DNA of 64,000 nt from Silicimonas sp. (GTDB lineage Bacteria > Pseudomonadota > Alphaproteobacteria > Rhodobacterales > Rhodobacteraceae), in assembly GCA_022826205.1 (NCBI GenBank), contig JAJDVJ010000057.1:17113-81112 (forward strand), given 5' to 3'. The translations under genes were made by a program, and so were the position numbers. Shown one piece after another: positions 36,708 to 45,840 of this stretch; within the stretch, counting starts at the first letter, position 1; each line of letters begins with the position of its first letter. The notes under the pieces are model-generated. The model was given only the letters and a program-made list of their open reading frames with translations. It did no database searches and was not told the origin of the DNA.

Positions 36708-38057
36708 ATGGAGTGTTGCGGACCGGGATTTGCATCGCCTGCGGATGCGATCAATGCGCCACGCGAGACGCTTCTGTACACGATTGCCATCTACACGGGG
36801 ACAGGCATTCAGAAACCGGACTATCTGGCAACGGTGGATGTTGACCCGGAAAGCCCGACCTATTCTCAGGTCATTCACCGTCTTGAGATGCCCGGCATCG
36901 GGGACGAATTGCACCACATGGGCTGGAATGCCTGTTCGTCATGCTTTGGTGAGGCGGGCATGTCGCGCAAGTATCTCTTGCTTCCGGGGGTGCGCTCGAA
37001 CAACATCCACGTCGTCGACACGGCGACGGACCCGTGCGCGCCGCGCTTGCACAAGGTGATCGAAGGGGCAGAAATCAGGGCAAAGACCAATCTTTCCGGC
37101 CCACACACCGTGCATTGCCTGGGGTCCGAGATCATCATCTCGATGCTCGGCGATGCCAGGGGCGAGGCGCCGGGCGGCTATCTGCACTTGAACAATGAGT
37201 TCGAGATTGTCGGTCGCTGGGAAAGCTCGATGGGCGACATCAAGTTCGGCTACGATTTCTGGTATCAGCCGCGCCACAACGTGATGGTCAGTTCGGAATG
37301 GGCCGCACCGAACACATTTATGCCAGGGTTCGATCTGGAGGAGGTCGGGCATCTCAAATACGGGCGCGAATTGCACATTTGGGATTTCGAAAAACGCGAA
37401 CCTGTCGAGAGTTTCTATCTGGGCGAAGACGGTCTGTTGCCGCTGGAGGTCAAGTTCCACCACGATCCCGACAGCACACACGGGTTTTGTGGGGCGGCGC
37501 TCAGTTCGAACGTCATTCACTGGTGGAAGGACGACGCCGGAAAGTGGCAATGGGAGAAGGTGATCGACGTCGAGAACGAACCGCACCCCGAATGGCCGAT
37601 CCCGGTGCCCGCCGTGATGTCGGCGATCCTGGTGTCGATGGACGACAAGTACCTGTATCTGAACAACTGGTTGCACGGCGACATGCGCCAGTATGACATC
37701 TCGGACCCGCACGCCCCGGTATTGACCGGGCAGGTCTGGATGGGTGGCCTATTGGGCAAGGCTCCGGAAGTAAACGGTGTCAAGATGGCCGGTGGCCCGC
37801 AAATGTTCCAGCTGAGCCTGGACGGCAGGCGCCTATATGTGACGACTTCACTTTTCTCGACCTGGGACAACCAGTTCTATCCAGAGATCCGCGAACGGGG
37901 AGGGGTCATGGTGATGATCGACTGTGATCCGATAAATGGCGGCATGACACTTAACCCGGATTTTGTCGTCAACTTTGGCAAGGAACCGAACGGGCCATCC
38001 CGTTGTCATGAAGCACGCTATCCCGGCGGTGACTGCACAAGCGACATATGGCTATGA
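36708..38057 (+). CDS. Selenium-binding protein/methanethiol oxidase family (SBP56)
   Basis: A 449-residue member of the SELENBP1/MtoX family, some of which oxidise methanethiol to formaldehyde, sulfide and hydrogen peroxide. Signatures are MECCGPGFASPADA at the start, KPDYLATVDVDPESPTYSQVIHRL, HHMGWNACSSCFG and HGFCGAAL. No signal peptide is seen. In the Roseobacter group this family is linked to methanethiol made from DMSP, and a DmdA-like gene lies about 10 kb away, but a role in methanethiol use here is inferred. The 3' end overlaps the ferredoxin gene by 10 bp. Confidence 0.85.
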   Translation: MECCGPGFASPADAINAPRETLLYTIAIYTGTGIQKPDYLATVDVDPESPTYSQVIHRLEMPGIGDELHHMGWNACSSCFGEAGMSRKYLLLPGVRSNNIHVVDTATDPCAPRLHKVIEGAEIRAKTNLSGPHTVHCLGSEIIISMLGDARGEAPGGYLHLNNEFEIVGRWESSMGDIKFGYDFWYQPRHNVMVSSEWAAPNTFMPGFDLEEVGHLKYGRELHIWDFEKREPVESFYLGEDGLLPLEVKFHHDPDSTHGFCGAALSSNVIHWWKDDAGKWQWEKVIDVENEPHPEWPIPVPAVMSAILVSMDDKYLYLNNWLHGDMRQYDISDPHAPVLTGQVWMGGLLGKAPEVNGVKMAGGPQMFQLSLDGRRLYVTTSLFSTWDNQFYPEIRERGGVMVMIDCDPINGGMTLNPDFVVNFGKEPNGPSRCHEARYPGGDCTSDIWL

Positions 38058-38425
38058 CCACGTATCGGGTTACCATTGCAAACCGCGAAAATGCGACTTT
38101 CGAGGTCGAGGCGCGCCGTCCATTGCTGGAAAGTCTGCGCGCGCAGGGGGTCGATCTGCCCTACGGCTGCAAATACGGCGGTTGTATCACCTGTGCTGCG
38201 AAACTAACCGCGGGCACCGTCAATCAACGGCGGCAAGTTGCGTTGAACAATCGCCAGATCAATGCAGGATATGTGATCTTGTGCGTTGCGCGGCCCATGT
38301 CGGACATCACGCTTGAGATCGGCGTCGATAGCCACGGAGAGCTCTATCGCAACCCCTTCCTCGACCCGCTGGAACCCCATGAACTGAAGGCATCGCCGCA
38401 CCAAGAGCCTGACGATGGACCATAG
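38048..38425 (+). CDS. 2Fe-2S ferredoxin (plant type)
   Basis: A 125-residue ferredoxin domain with the plant-type motif PYGCKYGGCITCAAKLTAG and a fourth cysteine in GYVILCVARPMSD. The three closely spaced cysteines and the distant one bind a 2Fe-2S cluster. It overlaps the methanethiol-oxidase-family gene by 10 bp and the CoA-binding gene by 11 bp, so it is co-translated in the operon, possibly carrying electrons to or from its neighbours (inference). Confidence 0.88.
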   Translation: MAMTTYRVTIANRENATFEVEARRPLLESLRAQGVDLPYGCKYGGCITCAAKLTAGTVNQRRQVALNNRQINAGYVILCVARPMSDITLEIGVDSHGELYRNPFLDPLEPHELKASPHQEPDDGP

Positions 38426-38864
38426 GCAACCTTACTCGGAAGACTATCTGCAGGGCATCCTGAAGTCGGTCAAGACTATCGCCATGGTCGGCGCGAGCCC
38501 CAACAGGACCAAGTTCAGTTACGGAGTACTACGGGTCTTGAACGAAACCGGGTACGACATGATTCCCGTGAACCCGCTTCCAGGACTTGAAGAAATCCGT
38601 GGCATCAAGGTCTATCCCAGCCTCGCCGCGATCGACCGTCCGGTGGATATGGTCGACGTTTTCCGCCGACCTGAAGACCTGATGGATGTCGCGCGCGAAG
38701 CCATCGAGATCCGGGCCAAGGTTCTGTGGGGTCAGATAGGCGTAGTGGACTACGACGCCGCAAGGCTTGCTGAAGATGCTGGCCTGAAGGTCGTGATGGA
38801 CCGTTGTCCGAAAATCGAGTTGTTTCGCCCCTTCTGGAAGCCCAAACTCCACTTGGGAATCTGA
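38415..38864 (+). CDS. CoA-binding domain protein (YccU-like)
   Basis: A 149-residue single-domain protein with a Rossmann-like CoA-binding fold: IAMVGASPNRTKFSYGVLRVLNETGYDMIPVNP and CPKIELFRP at the C terminus, as in the YccU family. It resembles the N-terminal part of acetyl-CoA synthetase (ADP-forming) and succinyl-CoA synthetase alpha chains. No catalytic domain is present. It lies between the ferredoxin and thiolase genes, hinting at CoA-ester handling. Confidence 0.85.
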   Translation: MDHRQPYSEDYLQGILKSVKTIAMVGASPNRTKFSYGVLRVLNETGYDMIPVNPLPGLEEIRGIKVYPSLAAIDRPVDMVDVFRRPEDLMDVAREAIEIRAKVLWGQIGVVDYDAARLAEDAGLKVVMDRCPKIELFRPFWKPKLHLGI

Positions 38865-38892
38865 ACGAACACCTCAATTGCAGGAGTCCAAA

Positions 38893-40083
38893 ATGCGTGA
38901 CGTGGTCATATGCTCAGCCACACGCACCGCCGTCGGCACATTCGGCGGAGCATTGGCAGGAACGTCGCTCACGGAATTGGCGACACATGTTGCGGTCGAG
39001 GCCATAGGGCGCGCGAACCTGCAACCTCAAGACGTGGATCAGACGGTGTTTGGTAACGTCATCCACACCGAGCCACGGGACGTTTACCTGTCGCGTGTTG
39101 CCGCCATCGGCGCAGGCGTGCCCGAAACGGCGCCGGCCCTGACGCTGAACCGGCTTTGCGGCAGCGGGCTGCAAGCCGTCGTTACCGGGGCCGAGCAAAT
39201 CCAGCTTGGAAATGCCGACGTCGTGTTGGCTGGAGGTGCCGAGAGCATGAGTCGCGTTGGCCACTTGATCGGCAAGGCCCGGTTCGGGGCCAAAATGGGC
39301 GATGTTTCGGCGACCGACATGATGGTCGGCGCGTTGACCGATCCCTTCGGCCATGGGCACATGGGCGAAACTGCCGAAAACGTGGCCGAGGCAAGCGAAA
39401 TAGACCGTGAGACCCAGGACGCCTATGCACTGGAAAGCCACCGGCGTGCTGCCGCAGCCATCGATGCCGGGCGATTTGAAGACCAGATCGTACCGATCAC
39501 TGTGCAGCAAGGACGCAAGGAAACTGTCTTTCTGCAGGACGAACATGTTCGCCGTGACGTGATGCTCGGCGATCTGGCGAAGTTGCGTCCGGCTTTCAGG
39601 AAGGACGGTTCGGTCACGCCGGGCAATTCCTCGGGCATCAACGATGGTGCCGCAGCGCTGATCGTCGCTGATTCTGACACCGCGCGAAACAAGGGCTTGT
39701 CCCCAATCGCAAAGATCCGATCAAGCGCCGTTTCAGGCGTTGCCCCAGAGGTGATGGGCATGGGCCCTGTTCCAGCGGTGAAGCTTGCACTGAAGCGCGC
39801 TGGCCTGTCGGTGGATGATTTGGCGTGCATCGAATCGAACGAGGCATTTGCCGCCCAGGCCTGCGCCGTTTCGAATGCTCTCGGTTTTGCGCCAGAGACG
39901 ACCAACCCGAACGGCGGCGCGATTGCCCTTGGGCATCCGGTAGGCGCGTCTGGTGCGATCATTCTGACCAAACTGGTCTACGAACTTCGTCGGATGCCCG
40001 GACGGTACGGTCTGGCGACCATGTGCATAGGTGGTGGCCAAGGGATTGCCGTGGTGATCGAGAACCTCGATGCTGACTCTTGA
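38893..40083 (+). CDS. Thiolase (acetyl-CoA acetyltransferase type)
   Basis: A 396-residue thiolase with all catalytic signatures: the nucleophile cysteine in LTLNRLCGSGLQAVV near residue 90, IESNEAFAAQACAVSNALG, NPNGGAIALGHPVGASGA and the second active-site cysteine in LATMCIGGGQG. The start MRDVVICSATRTAVG is preferred because GGAG precedes it. It closes the operon starting at the acyl-CoA dehydrogenase and probably cleaves or makes a 3-oxoacyl-CoA. Confidence 0.92.
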   Translation: MRDVVICSATRTAVGTFGGALAGTSLTELATHVAVEAIGRANLQPQDVDQTVFGNVIHTEPRDVYLSRVAAIGAGVPETAPALTLNRLCGSGLQAVVTGAEQIQLGNADVVLAGGAESMSRVGHLIGKARFGAKMGDVSATDMMVGALTDPFGHGHMGETAENVAEASEIDRETQDAYALESHRRAAAAIDAGRFEDQIVPITVQQGRKETVFLQDEHVRRDVMLGDLAKLRPAFRKDGSVTPGNSSGINDGAAALIVADSDTARNKGLSPIAKIRSSAVSGVAPEVMGMGPVPAVKLALKRAGLSVDDLACIESNEAFAAQACAVSNALGFAPETTNPNGGAIALGHPVGASGAIILTKLVYELRRMPGRYGLATMCIGGGQGIAVVIENLDADS

Positions 40084-40184
40084 GAGAAAGGCAGGTCGCC
40101 GCCGTCACCGACGCAGGAACAAGGGGGTGGCGGCAACGCCTTTGTACCAGCCTTTGCGTCAGTTCACGCAAACAAGGGTGAATC

Positions 40185-40604
40185 ATGTCGAAACCAACTG
40201 TTACAGTCCGAGCAACTGTCAAGGCGCCGATCGAAACGGTTTGGCGTGCTTACACTTCGCCTGAACACGTCACGCGCTGGAACTTTGCTTCTGAAGATTG
40301 GCATTGTCCAAGTGCCGAAATTGACTTGATCGTCGGAGGAAAACACTGGGCGCGCATGGAAGCCAGAGACGGGAGTTTCGGTTTTGATTTCGAGGGAGTC
40401 TACGAGGAAATCAAGCCTCAAGAGATGATCTCGCTCGTCCTGGACGACGGTCGGAAGGTGAGAGCCACATTTTCTGACATTGAGGGCGCCACGATAGTGG
40501 AAACGGTTTTCGAGGCCGAATCCGAGAACCCGATCGAGATGCAGCGAGATGGTTGGCAAGCGATCCTCGACAATTTCAAGGCACACGCCGAATCCATTGT
40601 TTGA
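40185..40604 (+). CDS. SRPBCC/AHSA1-family protein
   Basis: A 139-residue START/AHSA1-like protein with VRATVKAPIETVWRAYTSPEHVTRWNFASEDWHCPSAEIDL, the family's usual opening, and FEGVYEEIKPQEMISLVLDDGRKVRATF. Such proteins bind small hydrophobic ligands; no specific function can be given. Confidence 0.85.
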   Translation: MSKPTVTVRATVKAPIETVWRAYTSPEHVTRWNFASEDWHCPSAEIDLIVGGKHWARMEARDGSFGFDFEGVYEEIKPQEMISLVLDDGRKVRATFSDIEGATIVETVFEAESENPIEMQRDGWQAILDNFKAHAESIV

Positions 40605-40994
40605 GGTTCGTTCTGGGGCCAAAGCCCATGTTGGCAGCTGTCAGCCATTTGAAATTGTCCAGCGTCCGAATTGGAGCAGTCCGGGACTGCGCTAAATTGG
40701 GCAATGTATGCCACACTTGAAATCCTCCGCAGCGAGCGCAACGTCAGCGCTCGTCGCCCGAAAGCGCCCCAAGTTGTGGCAGAGTGTTCACACGTTGTCG
40801 CCGCGCACATTGCACTTGTTCAGTTTGACGACGATGCCGTCGGCCGAGATTGCCTTCGCGCTGACAGATTGCTGGTCGACGACGCCGTCCCGGGAGCAGT
40901 TCCTACGTGTTTCGGCCTTGCCTTCGGAGTTCTTCTTGCGAAGTGTTCGTTGACGCATCTATGGCAGGTGCCCGCATTTGCACCCGACCCTCAA

Positions 40995-41038
40995 GGAGAG
41001 TACCGCCTATCTCGTGCACGAGATAGGCGGTACTCTCC
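40995..41038. repeat. 44-bp perfect inverted repeat without a loop
   Basis: The sequence from 40995 reads the same on both strands for 44 bases: half-site GGAGAGTACCGCCTATCTCG plus GT, centred on GTGCAC. There is no spacer, so it would form a cruciform or a very long stem in RNA. It has no T-run, so it is not an ordinary terminator. Extension on either side fails at the next base (A facing A). Confidence 0.9.
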
Positions 41039-41059
41039 AACTTCATCGCGCGGTGACTA

Positions 41060-41092
41060 ATCGGCACGCAAGATCGGCAACAGATATCGGCA
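41060..41092 (+). promoter_or_regulatory. Three ATCGGCA repeats at 13-bp spacing, upstream of fic
   Basis: ATCGGCA occurs at 41060, 41073 and 41086, exactly 13 bases apart, and a fourth copy at 41152 ends a few bases before the fic ATG. Evenly spaced copies on one face of the helix suggest an operator for a multimeric regulator, or a role in translation control for the last copy. A possible promoter (TTGTCT ... TATTTT) lies between 41099 and 41126. Confidence 0.55.
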
Positions 41093-41161
41093 AAAGCTTG
41101 TCTCCCAGACGAAAATATGTATTTTTACCAATCACTTATTTAACGTCGAAGATCGGCAAAA

Positions 41162-42364
41162 ATGTTGGAAACACCTGCCAGGATAGAGCCCTGCTTCTTC
41201 GAGGAGCATATTCCTGCCGAATTGGCAGCTCTCTCGGTCGATATACAGAGGGAAGCTACGCGACTGGGTCAGGGGCTGCATGCGGATAGTGCGGCAGAGC
41301 TCGCCGACTTCGTCCGCGTGATAAACTGCTACTATTCGAACCTGATCGAAGGGCACAACACCCGACCGCGCGATATTGAGCGGGCGTTGGCCGGCGCCGA
41401 ACTCGAAGAGGAGACCCGCCCGCTTGCCTTGGAGGCGCGCGCGCATGTCATCGTTCAGCGTGCCATCGACGACATGCACCGCAATGGCACCCTGCCTCGG
41501 CCCACATCCATCGAATTCCTGACCTGGGTTCACAAGACTTTCTACGACGAGATGCCCGACGAGTTTCGGGTAATAGAACATCCCGATGAAGCACAGGAGA
41601 CGATCGTTCCTGGGCGCATGCGTCAGGAAGGAGACCCAGAAGTGGCTGTCGGGCGGCACCTGCCCCCTTCTTCGTCTCGTGTTGCGGCGTTCATGGAGCA
41701 TTTCGACAAGCGGTTTCAGATCGCGGCACGGTCGTCCAGCGGAGGGATTTTCGCGATCGCCTCCGCTCACCACCGTTTGAACTACATCCACCCATTCCCA
41801 GATGGAAACGGACGCGTCAGCCGCTTGATGTCGCACGCTATGGCGCTCATGGCCGGGATCGGTGGCCAAGGGCTCTGGCCAATCTCCCGTGGACTCGCGC
41901 GTGGACTGACCGACCGCGGTGAGTACAAACGGATGATGGATCTAGCGGACAGCCCTAGACGCGGAGGCCGCGACGGGCGTGGGAATCTGTCCGAGGCGGC
42001 ACTGAGGATGTTCAGCAAATGGTTCCTGAAGGTGACGCTCGAGCAGATTACGTGTTCCGCGAAGCTCTTTGACCTTGGCGTTTTGGATGGGCGCTACCGG
42101 CGCCTTGTTGCGGACACCATCGACGACAAGCGGGCCCCAGATCTGATTTCCGCCGTCCTTCGGCATGGCGCACTGGATCGTGGAGACGCGCAGGTCGTAC
42201 TCAAAACGTCCGAACGCACGGCCCGCAACACGCTCAGAAAACTCACCTCTGCTGGGTACTTGACCTCCGCTTCTCCGAAGACGCCAGTGCGGTTGGCATT
42301 CCCGTTAGACTACCGCGAACGACTTTTCCCCAATTTGTTCGGCGATGGTGACCTGCCTGAGTGA
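41162..42364 (+). CDS. Fic-domain adenylyltransferase
   Basis: A 400-residue Fic protein. The catalytic motif HPFPDGNGRVSRLM (near residue 210, HxFx[DE]GNGRxxR) is intact. An N-terminal helix has SNLIEGHNT, which fits the [ST]xxxE[GN] inhibitory motif, so it is probably self-inhibited like class II Fic proteins. The C-terminal part resembles a winged helix (TARNTLRKLTSAGYLTSAS), possibly DNA-binding and autoregulatory. Fic enzymes transfer AMP from ATP to a target protein; the target is unknown. No separate antitoxin gene is seen. Confidence 0.9.
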   Translation: MLETPARIEPCFFEEHIPAELAALSVDIQREATRLGQGLHADSAAELADFVRVINCYYSNLIEGHNTRPRDIERALAGAELEEETRPLALEARAHVIVQRAIDDMHRNGTLPRPTSIEFLTWVHKTFYDEMPDEFRVIEHPDEAQETIVPGRMRQEGDPEVAVGRHLPPSSSRVAAFMEHFDKRFQIAARSSSGGIFAIASAHHRLNYIHPFPDGNGRVSRLMSHAMALMAGIGGQGLWPISRGLARGLTDRGEYKRMMDLADSPRRGGRDGRGNLSEAALRMFSKWFLKVTLEQITCSAKLFDLGVLDGRYRRLVADTIDDKRAPDLISAVLRHGALDRGDAQVVLKTSERTARNTLRKLTSAGYLTSASPKTPVRLAFPLDYRERLFPNLFGDGDLPE

Positions 42365-43118
42365 GCCTTTGGGTCGCCAAAGCGTCTCAGGGGACCTTCA
42401 AATTGCTCAGCCACCGGCCGCGAGAGGAAAGAGTTCACAGCTGTGAATTCGGCGACCTTGGGAGAAAATCCAGCGTGGTTCAGAATTGTGAACTCCTCAT
42501 GCCGCACCTCGTCGCATCAGCGCCACGATCATCGAGCCGGAAGAGAATTCACCGACAGCCGCCTTACAGGAACTTGACCAGTGCCGACGTGTTCTCGGTA
42601 GAGGAGTGATCTGAGACGTCGATGTTGTTCTGTTTGGGAATTCTTATGAGCGCCCGCCGCCGCGCGGCGTCGGCGCTGTCACGAAGGTAAAATAGACGCT
42701 TGTCGCCGCAGCGTCGAACATGTGAACTCGGGGGCGGTCGGGGCCCGGAAGGCAATGGCGTGTTTCGTCTGGCACTACTGAACGCTAACAAAGCAAAAAA
42801 ATTGATGCGCTCGCGTCGCTACCATTGAGACCATTCTCGGCCACTGCAACGAAAATTCCGGTTTGAACGGTCCCACGGTCAGTTTCGGGCAGAGCCCCAA
42901 AGCAGCCGATGAGGCGTGCCCGGTTGGCAATGTCATGACGCATTCGACCTTTGCCGGCCGTATCGTGGCGCGGGCGTTTCCCATGGCTTCATCCATGAAA
43001 TTTGCCTGCCGTCCGCGTAGTTCCCCTAAGACGTAAAGATTCAAGTACATGACGATATGGGAATTCCGTCCGGAATCAGTCAAAGGACACTCAGCTTCAC
43101 ATCAGAAGGGGACGGATC
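42365..43118. other. Intergenic stretch after fic
   Basis: About 750 bases with no convincing gene. Short frames on both strands look like noise. Part of it (about 42835-42905) resembles the decayed proteobacterial spacer sequence seen at 40605-40680, but no family is named with confidence. Confidence 0.4.
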
Positions 43119-43796
43119 GTGACCGTAGAGGCAATAATTTTCGACAAGGACGGAACCCTGTTTGACTTCCAGCGTTCATGGGGAGAGGCAATGGTCGAAC
43201 TGCTTAAAGGTTCGGTGTCAACCGACTGTCTTGAAGCGGCAGCGTTGGCCCTTGGATTTGATTTTGAGCAGGCGAAGTTCATGCCCGGCAGCGTCGCCGT
43301 CGCCGGAACCACCAACGAAATTGCGCATATCCTGGCGCCATACATGCATGTGGACGAGCAGGAGACGATTCGCTTGGTTGACGCTATGTCGAATCAGGCG
43401 CCAATGGTGCCGGCCGTGGACCTTGTGTTCTGCCTGGGTAGGCTCAGGCAGGAGTTCGTGCTCGGACTGGTCACGAATGACTCAGAGGCGCGTTCGCGCA
43501 GCCAGCTCAATGCCGCCGGCATCGCTGACTGTTTCGCGTTCATTGCCGGCTGCGACACCGGGCATGGGGCCAAGCCCGCTCCGGATCCGTTGCTTGCCTT
43601 TGCCAAGGCCACGTCGATTGCGCCCGAGCGAACACTGATGGTTGGGGACAGCCGTGTGGACCTGTTGGCCGCGAAGGCCGCCGGAATGCGACCCGTTGCA
43701 GTGCTGACTGGTGTGGCTGAGGCGGAAGAACTGGCATGCGATGCGGAGGTGGTGCTTTCTGACATCGGACAACTTGCAGACTGGATAGCGGACTGA
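43119..43796 (+). CDS. HAD-superfamily phosphatase (phosphoglycolate-phosphatase-like)
   Basis: A 225-residue HAD hydrolase with motif I IIFDKDGTLFDF (the nucleophile aspartate), motif II LVTNDSEA, the lysine segment AKPAPDPLL and motif IV VGDSRVDLLAAKAAG. A helical cap domain lies between motifs I and II, as in phosphoglycolate phosphatases. The start is a GTG after AGAAGGGGACG. It is 29 bases before a second MttB-family reading region, but a link is not established. Confidence 0.88.
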   Translation: MTVEAIIFDKDGTLFDFQRSWGEAMVELLKGSVSTDCLEAAALALGFDFEQAKFMPGSVAVAGTTNEIAHILAPYMHVDEQETIRLVDAMSNQAPMVPAVDLVFCLGRLRQEFVLGLVTNDSEARSRSQLNAAGIADCFAFIAGCDTGHGAKPAPDPLLAFAKATSIAPERTLMVGDSRVDLLAAKAAGMRPVAVLTGVAEAEELACDAEVVLSDIGQLADWIAD

Positions 43797-43891
43797 CTCC
43801 CAGGCGGCACAAAAAACGACAAGAGGTGTCGGAAACGGTCATTCAACTTGCCACGCTTCGACCAAGACTCTCGACAAATCGGGAGATTGCA

Positions 43892-45448
43892 ATGTCCGGT
43901 CAAGAGCGAAGGCGCCGCGCAGGCGGACGGGCGGGAAACCGCGACAGGAGATCGGGCGAACTCTTCCCGCAAATGCCTTGGCGCATTCCTGTCAATCTGG
44001 ATGAACCCACCGAACCGCTGGAGGAAGACGGCATACAGGCGATTCATGCCGGTGCAATGCATATTCTGGAGGAGATCGGCATCGAGTTCCTGAACGAAGA
44101 GGCATTGGAGATCTTCAGGGAGGCGGGCTGCAAGGTCGACGGGACGAATGTGCGGATGGGACGCGACTGGGTATTGGATATGGTCGGGCGTGCGCCGGCC
44201 TCATTCACGCTTCTGCCACGCAATCCGGATCGAAAGCTGACGATTGGCGGAAGGCACATCGTATTTGGAAACGTCTCGTCACCTCCGAACTACTTTGACC
44301 TTGAGCTCGGAAAGAAGGTTCCCGGCACCCGCGAACAGTGCGTGAGGCTCCTGAAGCTCACCCAGCATTTCAACTGCATCCACTTCGCGGGCGGCTACCC
44401 CGTCGAGCCTGTCGACATTCATCCAAGCGTTCGGCATCTGGACATGCTCTACGACAAGCTGACGCTGACCGACAAGGTGCTGCACGCCTATTCGCTGGGA
44501 AAGGAGCGGGTCGAGGACGTTATGGAGATGGTGAAGATCGGCAGCGCCCTCTCGGAAGAGGAGTTTCAAGAGTGCCCGAGGATGTACACGAACATCAACT
44601 CCACGTCACCCCTGAAGCACGACCAGCCGATGATCGATGGCTGCCTACGCTTGGTGCGTCGAGGTCAGGCCGTGGTGGTTTCACCCTTCACGCTGGCCGG
44701 TGCGATGGCGCCGGTAACAATGGCTGGCGCCGTGACCTTGTCGATCGCTGAGGGCCTGTCGGCCATCGCCTTGTTCCAGCATGTCGCGCCCGGCTGTTCC
44801 TGCGCGTTCGGAACGTTCACTTCAAACGTGGACATGCAGTCGGGCGCGCCAGCCTTTGGAACGCCGGAATACGTGCGTGCGACTCAGATGACGGGTCAAT
44901 TGGCACGTTTCTACGATCTGCCGATGCGTTCTTCTGGCGTCTGCGCGGCCAATGTTCCGGACGGACAGGCCATGTGGGAGACATCGAATTCGCTCTGGGC
45001 AGCAGTTCAGTCTGGAACGAACATGGTCTATCATGCGGCCGGATGGCTTGAGGGTGGACTGATCGCCTGCCCCGAGAAATTCGTGATGGATTGTGAAGTG
45101 CTTCAGATGATCCAACGATACATGGAGCCGGAAGTCGTGGCCGCGAATCCCGAAGACATTGCCTTGGATGCAATCCGGGAGGTTGGTTCCAGCGGACATT
45201 ACTTCGGGATCCAGCACACGCAGGATCGCTATGAGACCGCGTTCTATCGTCCGTTTGTAAGTGACTGGACGAATTTCGAGACGTGGATGATCAATGGCGG
45301 CACTTGGACGGCGGAACGCGCGCACACGCTCTACAAGCAGATCATCGAACGGTTCGAACCGCCGCCGCTGGAAGACGACAGGCGCGAAGAGCTTCAGGCG
45401 TTCGTCGAACGGCGCAAGCGGGAAGGTGGCGCACCGACCGACTTCTGA
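43892..45448 (+). CDS. MttB-family protein 2
   Basis: A 518-residue member of the trimethylamine methyltransferase superfamily, without an in-frame TAG. The start MSGQERRRRAGGRAGNR follows GGGAGA and is preferred to an upstream GTG. Landmarks include ALEIFREAGCKVDG, SPFTLAGAMAPVTMAGAVTLSIAEGLSAIALFQ and GCSCAFGTF. It should be a corrinoid-dependent methyltransferase on an unidentified methyl donor. It stands close behind the HAD phosphatase gene and just before a tRNA gene, with no transporter beside it. Confidence 0.85.
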   Translation: MSGQERRRRAGGRAGNRDRRSGELFPQMPWRIPVNLDEPTEPLEEDGIQAIHAGAMHILEEIGIEFLNEEALEIFREAGCKVDGTNVRMGRDWVLDMVGRAPASFTLLPRNPDRKLTIGGRHIVFGNVSSPPNYFDLELGKKVPGTREQCVRLLKLTQHFNCIHFAGGYPVEPVDIHPSVRHLDMLYDKLTLTDKVLHAYSLGKERVEDVMEMVKIGSALSEEEFQECPRMYTNINSTSPLKHDQPMIDGCLRLVRRGQAVVVSPFTLAGAMAPVTMAGAVTLSIAEGLSAIALFQHVAPGCSCAFGTFTSNVDMQSGAPAFGTPEYVRATQMTGQLARFYDLPMRSSGVCAANVPDGQAMWETSNSLWAAVQSGTNMVYHAAGWLEGGLIACPEKFVMDCEVLQMIQRYMEPEVVAANPEDIALDAIREVGSSGHYFGIQHTQDRYETAFYRPFVSDWTNFETWMINGGTWTAERAHTLYKQIIERFEPPPLEDDRREELQAFVERRKREGGAPTDF

Positions 45449-45556
45449 TCGTGCCCTGGATTCAAGGCGGGGCCACCGCAGAACATGCCCCGTTACGATG
45501 ATGCTGGCGCGGCGGTTTGCAGTTGCCGCGTTACTTGCAAGGATTTGCCAGGGTAA

Positions 45557-45663
45557 TTGGTGGGCGACCTAGGGGTGGAAAAAGGGTGGGAATGACTTTT
45601 TTGGTGTGGCGTAAACTCCTGTAAAATAAGGGGTTTTCGGGGTTGTTTGGTGGGCGACCTAGG
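45557..45663 (+). repeat. att-like 17-bp direct repeat at the tRNA-Tyr 3' end
   Basis: TTGGTGGGCGACCTAGG occurs at 45557-45573 and at 45647-45663, exactly 90 bases apart. The second copy is the 3' end of the tRNA-Tyr gene. A duplicated tRNA 3' end is the usual trace of integration and excision by a tRNA-targeting integrase; here only about 73 bases remain between the copies. Confidence 0.6.
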
Positions 45664-45731
45664 AATCGAACCTAGCATGCGTCTCCGCGAGGGAGTTACA
45701 GTCCCCTGCCACACCTTGCGGCCTGTCGCCC
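45648..45731 (-). tRNA. tRNA-Tyr (anticodon GTA)
   Basis: On the minus strand the sequence folds as GGGCGAC paired with GTCGCCC, has an anticodon loop containing GTA, a long variable arm as expected for tRNA-Tyr, the T arm CTAGG-TTCGATT-CCTAG and an encoded CCA end. The total is 84 bases. Confidence 0.92.
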
Positions 45732-45840
45732 ACTTGACGATGCCGTCTTCGGCACGCCGGCGTCAGATAACGGCGCGGTCGCGACCGGTCAAGCGGGAAT
45801 GCTGGTTGCATTCACTTCCGCGGAGAGGGATAGCCGGGCA

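Larger units (their letters stand above)
40605..41161 (+). other. Intergenic stretch upstream of fic
   Basis: About 555 bases with no convincing gene; the short frames on both strands look like noise. The stretch holds a 44-bp perfect palindrome and a row of phased ATCGGCA repeats, described separately. Base composition becomes AT-rich just before the fic gene. Confidence 0.6.

Noticed and set aside
42564..43083. Possible transposase or integrase remnant in the gap after fic
   Set aside because: The frames do not match transposase signatures and contain no catalytic pattern.
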